Assembly (NCBI RefSeq): GCF_000151315.2
Contig: NW_011887302.1
Location: 186,001-250,000, forward strand
DNA from: Capsaspora owczarzaki ATCC 30864
Taxonomy: Eukaryota; Opisthokonta; Filasterea
Direction of reading: 5' to 3'
Length of the DNA stretch: 64,000 nt
The notes beneath the pieces are model-generated. The model was given only the letters and a program-made list of their open reading frames with translations, made no database searches and had not been told where the DNA came from. Below, one piece after another: positions 1-12,244 of the stretch. Position numbers and translations under genes: made by a program. Numbering within the stretch: position 1 is the stretch's first letter; each line of letters starts with the position of its first letter.

Positions 1-2094
1 CATTGGCGCCCCCAAAGAAACGGTTGCGCCTGGATCCCATCGCTCCCGTTTTGCACACATCTCATATCGCTGCTGGAAGCGTCAAAGGCTTAACTGTGCT
101 CGGGATGAGAGATATCGGCGCCCGATTCACAGTGCGACACACGGCTACGTTGGAGCAACTAAACTCGCTCTCGGAACTAGGCCACAATATCGACCGCGTT
201 GAAATGCCAAACCAAATTGCCGCAGTGCTGGAGTCGCCAATTTTGCGCCACGCCTTGTCCTGCGTCGGCGACCCCGTGTTGATTCGTCGGCTCGGCTATT
301 ACCTGGAACAGTTGCTCGCGGATGAGTTTGGCGCTCGCGACGCAAATACAGCCATGGCAGCAAACACTGCGTCGACGGGCGCGGAACTGGAACGCAACGC
401 CACTGCTCGCAATCAAGCCGCCTTGAACGAGCGACTAGCCATTCAGCGTGACGCGACAAGTACTGCACGGCTGATGGATCAGACTCGCCATCCCGATCTG
501 GCACGTGAATTTGAGCTGCCTGGCTTGAAATCAAGTGCTACGGTTGCGCAACCGAGTTTTACGTTTGACGGCGGGCATGATCTCAACGTGCGCGATCGTG
601 CCATCTACAATCGGCGATCACGACTGCTTCAGACGTTGGTGGATTTGAACGACTTTTTCTTGGAGTCTGACCAGGTCGTGCTCACGTTCTTGACCAAATA
701 CCTTCGCGTTTGGAATGGAATTGATCATCGTGCCGAGATATTGGCGCTCGTATCTCGCATTTCCCCCTTGTAAGAAGCTTGATGCTGCTGGCTGCAAGTG
801 TCGCCGTGATGCTGTTGTTTGAAGTCGCCGTCTCACCGGTTTTCTGTCGCAGAATGTACGAGGAACTCTATGGACAGTTCTTGTTTCCTTTGCAGCACAT
901 TTTCGAAACCTCCTCGCCGCAAGGGAAGGCCGAAATTTTGCTAGCCTACCGCCATTTGTTGCATCGCATGTGCAGCGTGGATTGGCGAAAATTCTTCCTT
1001 TCTCCCTCTGCACCGGGCGAGCCCGAGCACGAGTTTATTTTCAACAGTCATACACTTTCGCGCAAAGTCAACTATTTCCGCACCATTCAAGAATTTGGCT
1101 TGCACGTTCAGCGACTAAGCTTGGTTGCACTTGAAGTACGTTTGGTTGTCGTCGTTGTGCATTGGTCATTCGTCGGTTCTGGACTAATTTCTTCTTCTTC
1201 TTCTTCTTTTTTTTTTGGCTGCTCGTCCGTTTCTCGTCATGCAGCTTGACGCAGATCACATTGTTGTGCAACACGCCGTGCTTTCCTTCTTTGAGCTCGG
1301 AGAGTCGCTCTTGCGGGACTACAATTTGCCATTTTACATTCACCCACCACATAGTATCCTTGCACGGCTGTTTTACAGCACCCAAATGATGGTTGTTTCA
1401 CGTGTGTGCGATTTACTCCAACGGTAAGCGTCTGGGCTTGGTTGAGTTTATGTTTTTTTGTTCTGGTGGGGCCACGAGGTTCTCATTTTATCTGCTGTTG
1501 AACACACACTCACACACTCACTCCTAACGTAGAATCGGAGACACCTACACCAAGATCAAGAAAATTGAACAGTGGGGCATGGTCGACCGTGCAACGTCCG
1601 ACACGATGACTTTGCACAACGCCACCCTGTTGGAAATTGTCAATAGCGTGTGGCGCGACAAGCCCATGCGACAGACTGACTCTCAAGTTCCACTCTTCAC
1701 AGCCAACGTGGAGCCGCTTGCTATTCGCATTTGTCAAGGCATGGACAATGGGATTCGAGAGCCGCTGGTGGCCGCCCCGATGTCGGATGCCTTGAATCTG
1801 TTCAACCACTTTGCATTCGTGTCGACCACGCGCCAGTTCCTTGTCAAGCACGCCTCCACGCTCAAAATCGGCAACAACAACAACGAGCAGCCGCTCGTGC
1901 CTGCAACGATGGGCCGCCTGGCGCCCCAGCGGTCTCTTTTCTTGTTCGAGCTGGAGCAAGCCAACATTGCACCTGGGTTGATGCGATTGTTGTGCTCTGC
2001 CTTCCAGTCTCTTCAGAGCAAAATTTCTGGCCATTTGAAAGAGCACCCAGAGTTTGTCGAGGAGGTCACCGACGAGCAAAACCGACAGGATTGA
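1..2094 (+). CDS. CENPI: CENP-I / Mis6 inner kinetochore protein, 5'-partial
   Basis: Exons <3-769, 853-1135, 1245-1423 and 1533-2094 (stop) join in one frame of about 597 codons. The first codon visible in the frame is TTG and the frame is open to the window edge, so the N-terminus lies outside. The call rests on remembered family patterns: a segment ending KYLRVWNG-IDHR-EIL (about residues 228-248), the next exon starting MYEELYGQFLFPL, and a segment FFELGESLLRDYNLP followed by a helix pair ending IGDTYTKIKK. These follow the order and spacing of human CENP-I, a helical-repeat subunit of the constitutive centromere-associated network (CENP-H/I/K). A low-complexity Asn run (NNNNEQ) lies near the C-terminus. 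Divergence is high, as usual for kinetochore proteins. All introns are GT-AG and each ends in a pyrimidine-rich tract. Confidence 0.72.
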
Positions 2095-2574
2095 ATGGAA
2101 AGTCGTGCAGCTGGGCTTGTTCTGCTTCTTATTTGATCGTTTGAATTGGGGGGGGGGGCGTTTGCATCTGGCTGTTGGTTTGTTTGCTTGTTTGTTTGTT
2201 TGTTTTCAAGCGAAGCGACTGACAGCACCAAGTTTACGAGTTCATTGTAATCATCTCCACTGTTCTCAGTTCTATGGTTTGCACTTGGAACGAAACGCGA
2301 TTTGCTTCATTGATCATGCCTTCGAACTCTTCTGCCGAGCAAAAAATGAATGACTACATGCCTGTCAATGAGTCGGCTTGATGCGTTGGAAACATTGGGC
2401 AACTTGATGGGAAGCCTGACAGAGCGCTCCAGCTGGGAGATGAAGGCATTCAAGTGCATCCATCAACCAAGCAAAAGAATCAGTCTCCATCTCCCCCGTT
2501 TCAGTCTCTCTCCGTCTCATGCTTTCGTTCCTAATTTCTCAGTCTTACTTTATTGCTTATTCTATTTTTCTGAG
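2095..2574. other. Intergenic spacer CENP-I to TSG101
   Basis: 480 bases with no convincing coding frame. It holds a G-run near 2149-2158, a TTTG-rich stretch near 2177-2205 and pyrimidine-rich sequence before the TSG101 start codon. It presumably contains the 3' UTR of CENP-I and the TSG101 promoter and 5' UTR. Confidence 0.6.
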
Positions 2575-4749
2575 ATGAGTGAACTGTCGCAGTGGATCCA
2601 ATCGCAAATCAGCCATGTACGACCCTTCTTCTATTGTGTTTGCATTGAGTGGTCAACGCCGCCCACCCACCCCCTGCCCTCTCCGTATTCCTTCTGCCTC
2701 TCTGTCACTCTTTTGACTCACCCTTGTTGCTTTGGTTTGGCTGTTGCCTCGCTGTGCTGTTGCCTTGCGCAGTACATCTTTGCCGGCGAGACTGAGCGCG
2801 ATGTCCAGCGACTCCTCGCGTCCCAGCGCAACCTGCGGCCCAGCATGGAACGCTACAGTACGCTTTGCTTGATTTTCCTCCAATCTCGTCTCATTCGTTG
2901 ACACGAGCAGCAGGGGCAGCGTGGAGAGGGACGCCGTTGACTGGACTGGCTCAATAACGTCATCGTCGAGCCTAAGAAGCTGGTCGCTCAAGCTTCGATC
3001 GGCTCAGAGGAGAGGGGGGGGGAGCAAGGAAGCCTTGAATGAGGTTGAAATGTATCTGTGTGTGCTCACTGTGTGCTTGGCTGTGGACCAGCGTTCATGG
3101 ACGGACACGAGGAAACAATGATGTGCTTGAAAGGAACACTGCCCATCTCATATCGCGGTACAGTTCGCAAATGCCAACCCTGACGATGATGATGATGACG
3201 CATGTCGATGATGCATGTCGATGATGCATGAAGCTGACTTGTTGTTTTTTTGTTTTTGGTTTTGCTTTGGCTGTTGGCTGTTTTTAGGAGCGTCGTACAA
3301 TATTCCGGTCGAAATTTGGCTCTGCATCGACCACCCTTCGAGCGCACCCATCTGCTATGTCGTGCCCACATCCACAATGCGCGTTCGGCCATCGGAGCGT
3401 GTCGATGCAAACGGCATGGTGATGCTCCCAACGCTCAGTCAATGGCAATCGGGGGTAAAGCACACCAGCACACAGCATGATTTCTTGTTGCGCAAAAATC
3501 GTTTGTCGTTCTCACTCTGCCACCTCTTGTCTTCTTGGCCCCTCGTTTTTTTTGTTGTTGTTTCGCGGTCAGACATCCAATCTGACAGACCTCACGCAGG
3601 ATATGGTGCGCGCGTTCAGCATCCAGCCGCCAGTGTTTTCGCAGTCATCCTCGTCTGGCGCAACTCCTCCTCCACCCTCCCAACCTTCGCAACCCTCCCA
3701 TTCATCATACTCGTCTTCTTCTTCATCGGGAGGCGGCTATAATGCGCCCCTCCCTGCCATCCCTCCAGCGGCGTACACGACCAGCAACCTGCCCTATCCG
3801 GTTTTCGGCACCAACAATCCTGGCACTGGATTTCCCCAATCCAACGCGCGCATGCAGATGCCGTCCCTTCCAAACGCTGCCGAGCAGCACCGGATTGCCC
3901 AAGGTGGCTACATGCAACAACAGAGCTGGCAGCAGTCACAACCACAGCAACTGCAACAACAACAGCAGCAGCCACTAACGCAACCGCCGGTGCAGGCCAA
4001 GGCGAGGGAGGCGCAAAGCAACGCCGAGGCCGATGAAGAGCAGCAGGTCTTGCTCGAGTCCATCAAGAGCGCTGTGGCCGAGCGGTTGCGGGAAAAGCTG
4101 CGCAACAAGCTGTCGGACGCCGAGGAGCGCATCCAGCTGCTGCAACAGGAAAATCGCGAGCTCATCAGTGGACGAGACCAAGTCAACCGCATGCTTGCCA
4201 ACATGGAAGAAGAGCAGGTCAAGCTCGAGGAAAATTGCGTTCGGCTCGATGCTGCCATGGATGAGATCAAGCGAAACATGGCCAGGCTCGCGAGTGCCGG
4301 TGATATTCCCGTCGATCAGGCTGTCACAACCTCGACGCCCTTGTACAAGCAGTACGTTGCACACAAATCGCTGACCTCGAGTACAAAGCGAAAGGGAAAT
4401 CGGGTACTCACGTTGTGTTTTTTTTTTTTTTTTGTTTTTTTTTTGTTTGTTTGCTTTTGTTTTTTGTCTGTTTGTGTTTTCAGGCTGCTCCAGATGGTTG
4501 CCGAAGAAAGTGCGCTCGAAGACGCATTGTACCACCTTGCAAATGCACTGCAACACCATGTCATTGATCTTCCGGTTTTCGTCAAGGTGCGTGGCATTGT
4601 TTGAAGTGTAAAATGTTTCGGGTTTTTCGTTCAGCTCACTCGTTGGTTTGACTCGTCTACAGCATGTTCGAACGCTGTCGCTTCGCCAATTCATGCTGCG
4701 CGCCAAGATTAAGAAAGCGCGTGACGTTGCCCATCTCCGAGATATCTAA
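2575..4749 (+). CDS. TSG101: TSG101 / VPS23, ESCRT-I subunit
   Basis: Exons 2575-2616, 2773-2857, 3092-3157, 3288-3454, 3573-4351, 4484-4586 and 4663-4749 give 442 residues. The N-terminal UEV domain (about 1-145) includes GTLPISYRG and YNIPVEIWLCIDHP, then DANG and a PPVFSQ end. This is the catalytically dead ubiquitin-conjugating fold that binds ubiquitin and P(S/T)AP motifs. A Pro/Ser/Gln-rich linker follows, then a coiled coil (about 250-340), then the C-terminal steadiness box: PLYKQLLQMVAEESALEDAL and a tail ending KKARDVAHLRDI. TSG101 acts on endosomes and at the midbody in ESCRT-I, sorting ubiquitinated cargo. The start at 2575 gives MSELSQWIQ, comparable in length with the human N-terminus. 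The intron before exon 4 holds a GATGATG/GATGCATGTC-type short repeat (about 3183-3232). Confidence 0.95.
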
Positions 4750-5158
4750 AGCTTGCGAGAGAGAGTGAGAGAGATTGGGGGAATTGATCGTTGTTAGTCA
4801 GTATATACGTTGGAATCGAGAGCAACACTTTTTTTTTTCCCGCCATGCACAGTGGAAATTTTTTTTCCGAATTTCAGAAGAAAATCCGCCGAATTTTGGT
4901 CAAAGTTCGGAAAACAGTTTTTGCCAGTTCTATCGGTCAAAATTCGGTGCATCAGCAGAACGCGAATACGAAAATTGCTCGACGACCGATTGGTCAGCTA
5001 TTATTAAAAATGATTTTTGTATAAAATTTATTGTATTATTGGTTTCCATATTTGCACAAATTTACCAAAATCTCAGATCGCCCCCGCCTGCACCTTGCTG
5101 GTGCTTTGTACTTGCCTTTGGAGGGCTTTTGCAGCTTCATATTGGGTGTACTCTTCTT
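4750..5158. other. AT-rich convergent spacer
   Basis: 409 bases between the convergent TSG101 and SAP-NTPase genes. The middle (about 4830-5075) is clearly more AT-rich than neighbouring coding DNA and holds T-runs. No gene or RNA structure was recognised. Confidence 0.5.
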
Positions 5159-6774
5159 CTACCTTGCGGCCCATGCTTCGGAATCCAGCACTTTGACATG
5201 CTCCTCGCGCATCAGAAAAACGTGGTGCGGTTCTTGATCTTTTTGATCCTTGCCCTTTTTTCTCTCCTTTGTTTTCTCCTTTTTTTTCTCACCCTGTGCT
5301 TTCGTCAAAGGTTTCTGGGCCAAAGTGGCGTAAACATACTTGACAAGGGTACCGTCGAGCTTGCCTTCAGCAATGTGTGGTGTGTCGTAGGCCTTATTGT
5401 TGGTGAGGCCAAACAGCCCGCGATACACATCCAAAACAGACGCGTTGCCGATTGTGTCGGAAGCCAAGTGGGGCAGTTTGGTCTGGTGATCGGCGTACGA
5501 AGATTTGCTGATTTGGAAAAAGATCAAGACGTTCGAGTCATCGTTTTGACGCGTCAGCAAGACTGCATCGGCAACGGGATGGTTGGACCAGCCAGGAACA
5601 AGCAGCGTGCCGACCGGGAAAGGCTGATCGCCGTTGAAAGCAGCGAGGTAATTTTTCGCGCCAAGATTCGTGATTGACCGGTCGAGCACATGCACATTGT
5701 CGACAGTTATGGTAAGCTCTAGGACCGCCTGGTGTGACAGGTTCGTCCCCTTCAACGTTTGACTCGCATACTGAAGGCAGGAGAGGACGAAAATCTCGAG
5801 TGCGCTCCAGGTCGTGGCCGGGTTGTCAAACACAATGCGCATCAGGCCGGCTCGCTCGGCGTTGAAGCGACTCACAGCCGCGGCGCGAACCAGATCGCTG
5901 ACCGGGACGAGTTGGTCTGCCTCAGTTGGGTGTGCCTTCATCAAGCCGGTCTGCAGCCAAACCTCGGGTGTCCTCTCGGGGATGCTTGTCCGCGCAACAA
6001 TCGTGGCGAGGTCGCAAACAAGGCTGGTGAATTCCGTTGTGGGACGAAGGCGCTCAATAAGGCGATCGAGTCGGTGGTCGTAATATTGCTCGCACAGTCG
6101 GCGAAACTCTGCTTCTGGATTCTTGTGGGACTGGGATGTTGCATAATACTGCAAAATGCGCGCGACGCCACCGAATTTCAGGTGAAGCTGTTTCATACTG
6201 GCGGCGGTGATTCTGAAGGGTGGATTGCGGTAGTACCAAATCGCGCGCAACGTTTCTGCTTCTTCATCAGTCAGGAACTCGATTGGCTGTTCAGCTCCAC
6301 CACATTGCGCGCCGCTGAAAGCGTTGGATGAGTCCATCCTGGGCGAGGAGCTGACTGCAGCAACGAAAAACGAGAAACCGAAGCGTGTGCTGAGTCTGTA
6401 GAAGGCTTGAGCAGGATGGTCTGCCTTGAGCTGGTCCTCGTCACCAACGGGAAGGGCTTTCGCATGAATGATCGAATTCCACTGGTCGATGAGGACGAGG
6501 GTGCGGAAACGGTGACCTTCGGGCTTGAGGCCAGCCAACGCAGCATTGATGCGGCCCCATTGGTCGAGTGAGGGCCCATCATCTTCGACAAAAGCCGCCT
6601 TGAGTTTCCGAAACGCGGGCTCATCGAGGAAGCCCGAGCTCAACAGACGGCGGTTGGCAATTCGCATATCACCGATCAGTTGAGAAGCCGCGACCTCAGG
6701 TTGTTGTCCAACGAACGCAGCAGTCTCGGGCAGGTAGATGAGGAAAATGACACCATCGAAAGAACCAGGAGCGA

Positions 6775-6805
<31 letters not shown>

Positions 6806-7484
6806 GGCAGGAGCAGGAGCAGGAGCAGGAGCGGCATCAGCAGCGCGGGACGCGGCGTAGCGCGAAAAGAAGGCCTTGTTGTGGCGCATCACCAGCACAA
6901 CCAGCATCAGCAGAATACTGCTTTTGCCAACACCCCCAACACCGCTGAGGTAGCGAGGTTCGACGGCAATCGGACCAACCAGCTTGTTGAACAGTTCTTG
7001 CGGAAGTTGGCGATCGAGCAATTCGAGCTGCAGACCATGCTCGCCCAGCAAGGTCTGGATCTCGCCTGGCCCGGCCACGTCTTCTAATTCATTACTGGAA
7101 AAGATGAATGTTGTGCCTTTGGCCGGCGGAGGCGGTGCATCGTCGGTCAATCCGGCGGCTGAACTGCTCGGGTCGCTGTTGCTGCTGCTCGCGACGCTGC
7201 TGCTGTTGTTGCCCGTGTTGGCTGGTACTGTTGCTGTCGCTGCTGCGGCGGTAGATGCAGCCCTGCATCGTGAGCCACGAGACGTGCCGCCATGTCCTTC
7301 TTGAAGCCGTCAGATGCGAGACCGCGCTTGGTGAGCTCTTTGCGCAGCTGTTCAGCCTGAAAAGCAAAGAAACAAAAGCGCAGCTGTGAGCACCACGAAC
7401 GGCACAACGAGAGCAGAGTGGTTGTGCCCTTACATAGAGACTCAACCACTGCTTTTCAGTTTTAGGTGCGGCCGCGGTGGACAT
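5159..7484 (-). CDS. SAP-domain P-loop NTPase with nuclease-like C-terminus (Crinkler/RHS-type)
   Basis: Model: exons 7484-7434, 7356-7229 and 7163-5159, 727 residues in frame. The second intron (7228-7164, 65 nt, donor GTACCA) is my best reading and is uncertain. Residues about 18-52 form a SAP DNA-binding motif (AEQLRKELTKRGLASDGFKK). A P-loop NTPase follows: Walker A GVGGVGKSS at about 134-142 and Walker B LVLIDQW at about 282-288. An Ala-Pro repeat (about 172-195, encoded by an imperfect GCAGGA repeat at 6770-6832) is inserted between them. The C-terminal part has ADAVLL followed ~15 residues later by FFQISKSS-ADH, resembling the degenerate restriction-endonuclease fold attached to NTPases in Crinkler and trypanosomatid RHS proteins. 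A Lys/Glu-rich stretch precedes the end. Family placement is inference; DNA binding is likely, cellular role unknown. It is flanked by AT-rich, A/T-tract-rich DNA. Confidence 0.6.
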
Positions 7485-8383
7485 TGTTGCGTTGGAAAGG
7501 AAAGGAGCGTGAGGGGGGGGGAGAGAAAAAGAAGAAAAAGAAGGGGAAAAAAAAAAAAAAAAAAGGGGAAAAAAAAAAAAAAAAAAGGCGCGAAAAACAA
7601 ATGACTGAGAACTTGTCTTTGACATTTTCGCCGCGAACAGCTTCACTCACAATGCCCAGACCCCACTCTTCAGCTGGACGAGCTGGACGAGCGGCAATGA
7701 GCGGCAATGAACGACATGCTTGACGGCGTCATTTACACAGGCGTGGCGCTGCACGATTGTCGTCACCAGTTCCCTCGTCAGTCAGTCGAATGAGCAAGTT
7801 CGAGAAAATTGGCAAATGCGAAACACACAGCGATGCATGAATCCATCGTGCTCTCAAAACAGCAACACCGCGGGCAATGATCCATGCCACAGTTCTTTTC
7901 GATAACCGCTGAATTTCGAAAAAATTACGATTCTACGAGAGACTGTTTCAACGACAAAAGCGCGCGCAAGTTGGTTGATAGCTCGCTAGAAAGGCTTTTG
8001 CCCGGCAATCGGCAACAGTCTGTTCCTTTTCAATGCTCGCAGATCAACGTGTCTCCTTTCGATATCTGAGCGACAAAATAGCAGTCTCACTTTTTTTTTT
8101 TCCTTACTTTTTTCATTGTAAGCTTGAAACAGAAAAAAAAAAAAAAAAATGCTGAAAATCACACATGGAAAATCAAAGCCCAGCTTCCGCAGCCCGAGCT
8201 TTGTCACTTCGACGAAAAAAAACTAGAAATCAAACAAACAACTAAAATTGCAAGACACAACGAACAACATTCAAATTGCAAAGAAGAAGCAGAACAAGAA
8301 CAAACAAGAACGAACATCAAGATGAATGAAAAAAAAAAACGGTTTCGCTTTTTTTTTTTTTTTTTTTTCGCTGTCTTGGCATT

Positions 8384-8415
<32 letters not shown>

Positions 8416-8565
8416 GGTTTCAAACCGTCACTCATGTCTCAGTGCATTGACCTACCTACATCCCACCCTCAGCCTTCCCCCGACATACTCACAGTTCCAT
8501 TTTGCTCTGTATTGTTTGCATTGGGAATCAGAACGGAAATCAACAAAAGGGTGGGGCGGTCAAGG
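7485..8565. other. Divergent promoter region with poly-A/poly-T tracts
   Basis: 1,081 bases between the divergent SAP-NTPase and DNAJC11 genes. It contains long A-runs near 7540-7588, T-runs near 8091-8102, an A-run near 8133-8149 and T-runs near 8350-8415. No conserved coding frame was found; the short frames here are mostly Lys or Phe runs. Presumed promoters and 5' UTRs of both genes. Confidence 0.5.
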
Positions 8566-11032
8566 ATGAGCCAGAACGCTCAACAGTATGCACCGTCGAC
8601 GAGCGCGACGTACGAGAGCTCCGAGGCCTACTCGTACCGACGCAGTGGCAATAGCAATGGCAGTGGCAGTGGCAGTGGCAGTGGGAGCAGCAGCCACCAG
8701 CAGAGCAACGGCGAGTCGAGTGCCGGCGGCGCTGGGACGGACGACTCGCCGAACGAGCTGTGGATGCACGAGATGCAGCGCAGACGCGAGTTCTTTGACA
8801 TGCACGAGGACGAGAACGAAGACACGGACGACGGCAAGCCAAATCCATACCAGGTGCTGGGCGTTGCGCAGTCAGCCACCCTGGAGGAGATTGAGCAGGC
8901 GTTTCGCCGCTTGAGCACGCTCTTCCACCCCGACAAGCATCCACTGCACAAGCAAGAGTCCGAGCTCATCTTCACCAAGATCAGCAAGGCGTACGAGGTG
9001 CTCAAAAACCCAACCAACAGGCAGCTGTACGACATGGACAAGGATCGCGCCCTCGTTTTGGGCCAGGAGATTGCCGTGCGCGGCGTCTCCAAGGTCGAGG
9101 AAATCCGCGCAGAGTACGAGCGTTTGAAGCGTCGCCGGATTCAGCAATACCTGCAGATGCGCACCAATGCCAAGGGCGTGGTTGTTGCAGCAGTGGACGC
9201 ATCGGCGCTGTTCGACAACTCTGTCGCTGTCGAGGCACACCAACGCGCACGCCAACGACAACAAGAACAACAACAACAGAAACGGCAGGCTCGGGGGAAA
9301 CGGACGGACGCCGCAGAAGACGAACGCGATACAGAAGAGACCGCCGAGCGCCAGCAGACCAAGCGTCGGCAACAGCTAACAGTCGACATGCACGATGACG
9401 AGCTGGAGGCACGAGGCATGTCCTTCTCGCTTGAAGACATTGCCATTGCCGCTCTCAGCATCCAGCAGTCGATCGAATGCCCTGTCTCGGACAAGAACGT
9501 TGTGACTTTCAGCGGACAGCTGGGTGTTCGCAACGGCAACGGCTCGGGCAGTGTTCTGGCGTCGTTGCGCCATCAAATTTCCAACCTTGCCTGGGGCGAA
9601 GTGGAGGTGGGTGCAGGCTCTGGCGGCCAGCTCACCGTCCGTGGTCTGCGACACATCAACAAGCATCTGTATTTCGTTGGAATGGCGACTGTGCAACAAC
9701 TGAATGCAGGCCGGTATGCGCTCGGGTATTCTGGAACCGTCGCCCAAACTCTTGGCGCCCATACGACCGGCTTTCTCACTCTGGGTGGCGGCATCCACTC
9801 GGCCATCAATTCGACCATTTCGCGCACGACCGAAAATTCTCAGTTTACTGGCATTATGCAGGTGAGAAATGTGTTGTTTGGGTTTTTCTGTTCAAAGTTT
9901 GAGTTGCTGCGCTCACTTTTTTTTTCTTTTTTTTTTTTTTTGTTTGTTTGCTTCTTTGACAAAACTAGTTTGGTTTGAACCAAACTATTCTTGGTTTGAC
10001 CTACGTTCACAACCTCACCGACTCTTCCCGATTCCGCATTGCGGGCAAAGCAGGGTCCAACGGTGTCCTCATCGAGTACGGCGCAGATCGCAAGGTTGCC
10101 AAAAACACGCGCATCGGCATGTCTCTGACGATCGGAATACCGATGGGCATTGTGTTCAAGCTCAAGATTACTCGCGTGGCGCAGCAATACGTATTACCAA
10201 TCACCCTCTCCCACGACGTCCTTCCCGCTCCTGCCGTGTTTGGCACCGTCGTCCCTCTTGCCCTCTACTCTCTCTTCCACATGTTTGTCATGTTGCCGCA
10301 TCGTGCCCGTGAAGCTCAACGGTGAGCGAGACAGTTTTTTTTTGTTTTTTTTTTTTGGTTGTTTTTCTTTTCTCGCCTGTCCACGCGACATCTCACTCTC
10401 GACACATGCAATGCTTGGCAGAAAACTCGACCAGCTGCGTGAAGAGAACGCCGAAAAGATTGCTTTGGCCAAGCGAGAGGCCAAGGTGGCGATTGATCTC
10501 ATGCGCGAAGCCGTGGAGCGCAAGATTGCCATTGAAGCGGAACGCGCAGGTAATGGTGGGGGCGGAGTTTTCGGGAGAAGCTTGAAACACAATCTTCGAG
10601 TGTCTGACGCCATTTGCCACTCGATGGACGGCAGGTTTGATCATTATCAAGGCGTTGTATGGCCGAGTCAAGGAGCCGCAATCACGCCGGGAGACGTCAG
10701 AGTTCGTGATTGATGTGACCCTCCCGCTGCAAAGCCATGTCAAGGACTCTGAACTCCACCTGCACGAAGGATCGAAAGCGAACATGCTTGGATTCTACGA
10801 CCCTTGCATTGGCGAGACAAAGCATCTCTACATTTCGTACAAGTTCAAGGAGCTGATGCACGAAGTGCTGATTCCCGACGAAGAGCCGTTGTCGATTCCC
10901 AAGCGCTGTAAGTCGCATTCGTTGTTTTTGTGTTTGGACAGAACAAAGGTGGCATCTGAGTTGACGCTCATTGTTTTGTTTTTATTTGATTGGCTCCAAC
11001 CTGCAGCGCACCTGTTGCCAATGCGACGTTAA
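8566..11032 (+). CDS. DNAJC11: DNAJC11, J-domain protein of the mitochondrial MICOS/SAM bridge
   Basis: Exons 8566-9861, 9969-10321, 10422-10549, 10635-10907 and 11007-11032 give 691 residues. A Ser/Gly-rich N-terminal extension precedes the J domain (about 93-160), which has NPYQVLGV, the HPD catalytic tripeptide and YEVLKNPTNRQLYD. The rest matches DNAJC11 in order: LQMRTNAKG, SIQQSIECP, repeated beta-strand segments such as LGLTYVHNLTDSS and EYGADRKVAKNTRIG, then a helix (about 520-560) and a C-terminal domain with FYDPCIGETKHL. Human DNAJC11 is an outer-membrane-associated partner of MICOS needed for cristae organisation. An in-frame ATG at 8434 would add 44 residues; 8566 was preferred for its purine at -3 and the T-tract just upstream of 8434. 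A Gln-rich insert lies near residues 225-260. Confidence 0.93.
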
Positions 11033-11239
11033 AGGCGGCACAGAATTCTGCGCACACTGTGGACGAACGAGTGTGCTTGCAGCTTGTATTTGTGGTTTGC
11101 ATTTTTTGAATAATATTTTGGGTATTTTTCACGAACTTTTCTCGTTGCCCCCCCCCCACCTTTTACATCATCGGCGTAACCTTCCAATGAGGTCAAGGAA
11201 GAAATAGTACAACGAGTTTTTATTGGGGGAAGAGGGCAG

Positions 11240-12244
11240 CTATCGATCTTGCTTCTTTTGTTGGGCTTGTCGCTCGGCGGCTTCTTTGCGCTCTTCCTCC
11301 GCCTTCAGTCGCGCCTCGTACGCTTTGACTTTTGCGAGCAATCGCTCCATCTTTTCATCGGGTGACAAGGTACGCACTTGGAGCTTGTCGTACCACGGCA
11401 CGGGTTTTGGCAGTCCGGCCGCTTCGCGCTGTCGCTCCAACTCTTGCTCGTAAATTTGTTTCAGCGTGTACTCGTGCTGCCACTTCTGTGACGCCAGTGC
11501 GGTCCAGTGTATTGCCGCAGGAATGGTTGCAGCCAACGCCACGCGAGAGAGTGCCTGCGCCGGTGGCAAAGGTGTCCCTAAATACGCAAAGTCACAGAAA
11601 TAAGTGAGATACTGAAGCAAATCCTTCCAGACCAGCGAGATTGTTTTTCTGGCGTACATCGCAAACCAGCATGGAAGATTCCGATCGCGGTAGATGCGAT
11701 AAATGTCGAAGTTACTGGACCGTTGCTTGGGTTTGTCGAGACAAGTTCACGAAATCCTGCCAACATCACAACAACAAGCCCAAATAAAATCGCGGGTATT
11801 CTCTTTGACAAACATGCGCTCGCCTGTCTGGTGGTGCGTACCTGCAAAAGTAGCGCCCAGCATTGCCCATGTCGCGGCCAGCTTGGGAAGCGTCGTGCTC
11901 AGCGGCCGGTCGGTTCGCCTCGTTGCAGTCAAGCCCAGCGCCACAATCGCGCCACTCGTCGCTGCATTTTTTGTTGTTTTGCATGCATTTTTGATGTTAG
12001 TGATGAGCTCTTTTGCGGCTGAGACCTAGACATGCGACAACATCACAGGCAGATGCGGACCTCCGACGATTGCGCCAGTGCGCACACTCGACCACTCGAA
12101 CGGCTGTCTGACGTCTGCCTTTGCAAACCGCGACAGGACGAGCTGCTCCCATAGCGTTGCTGTTGGCTGCTGGGCTGCTGGCGCTTGGTGCGGCGCTGGC
12201 GGTGGCGACGATGGTGTCGCAGCTGAATCTCCGTTTGGCGCCAT
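11240..12244 (-). CDS. Four-helix Tim17-family-like protein, probable complex I subunit NDUFA11-like
   Basis: Exons 12244-12061, 11961-11842, 11756-11658 and 11577-11240 give 246 residues. After a Pro/Ala/Gln-rich N-terminus (about 1-35) come four hydrophobic Gly/Ala-rich segments, including TGAIVGATSGAIVALGL, KLAATWAMLGATFAG and ASTAIGIFHAGLR. The spacing resembles the B14.7/NDUFA11 branch of the Tim17/22/23 superfamily, inner-membrane proteins of mitochondria. A C-terminal charged helix (about 170-246, KQIYEQELERQREAAG then an Arg/Glu/Lys coiled coil) extends well beyond animal NDUFA11. The gene converges on DNAJC11 (207 nt between stops) and is divergent from PIG-Y with about 200 nt between starts. 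Alternatives are a TIMM-type translocase component or another four-TM mitochondrial protein. Confidence 0.5.

Noticed and set aside
4775-5677. 300-codon plus-strand frame with Phe/Leu-rich start
   Set aside because: It spans AT-rich spacer and antisense of the SAP-NTPase C-terminus; hydrophobicity comes from T-runs.
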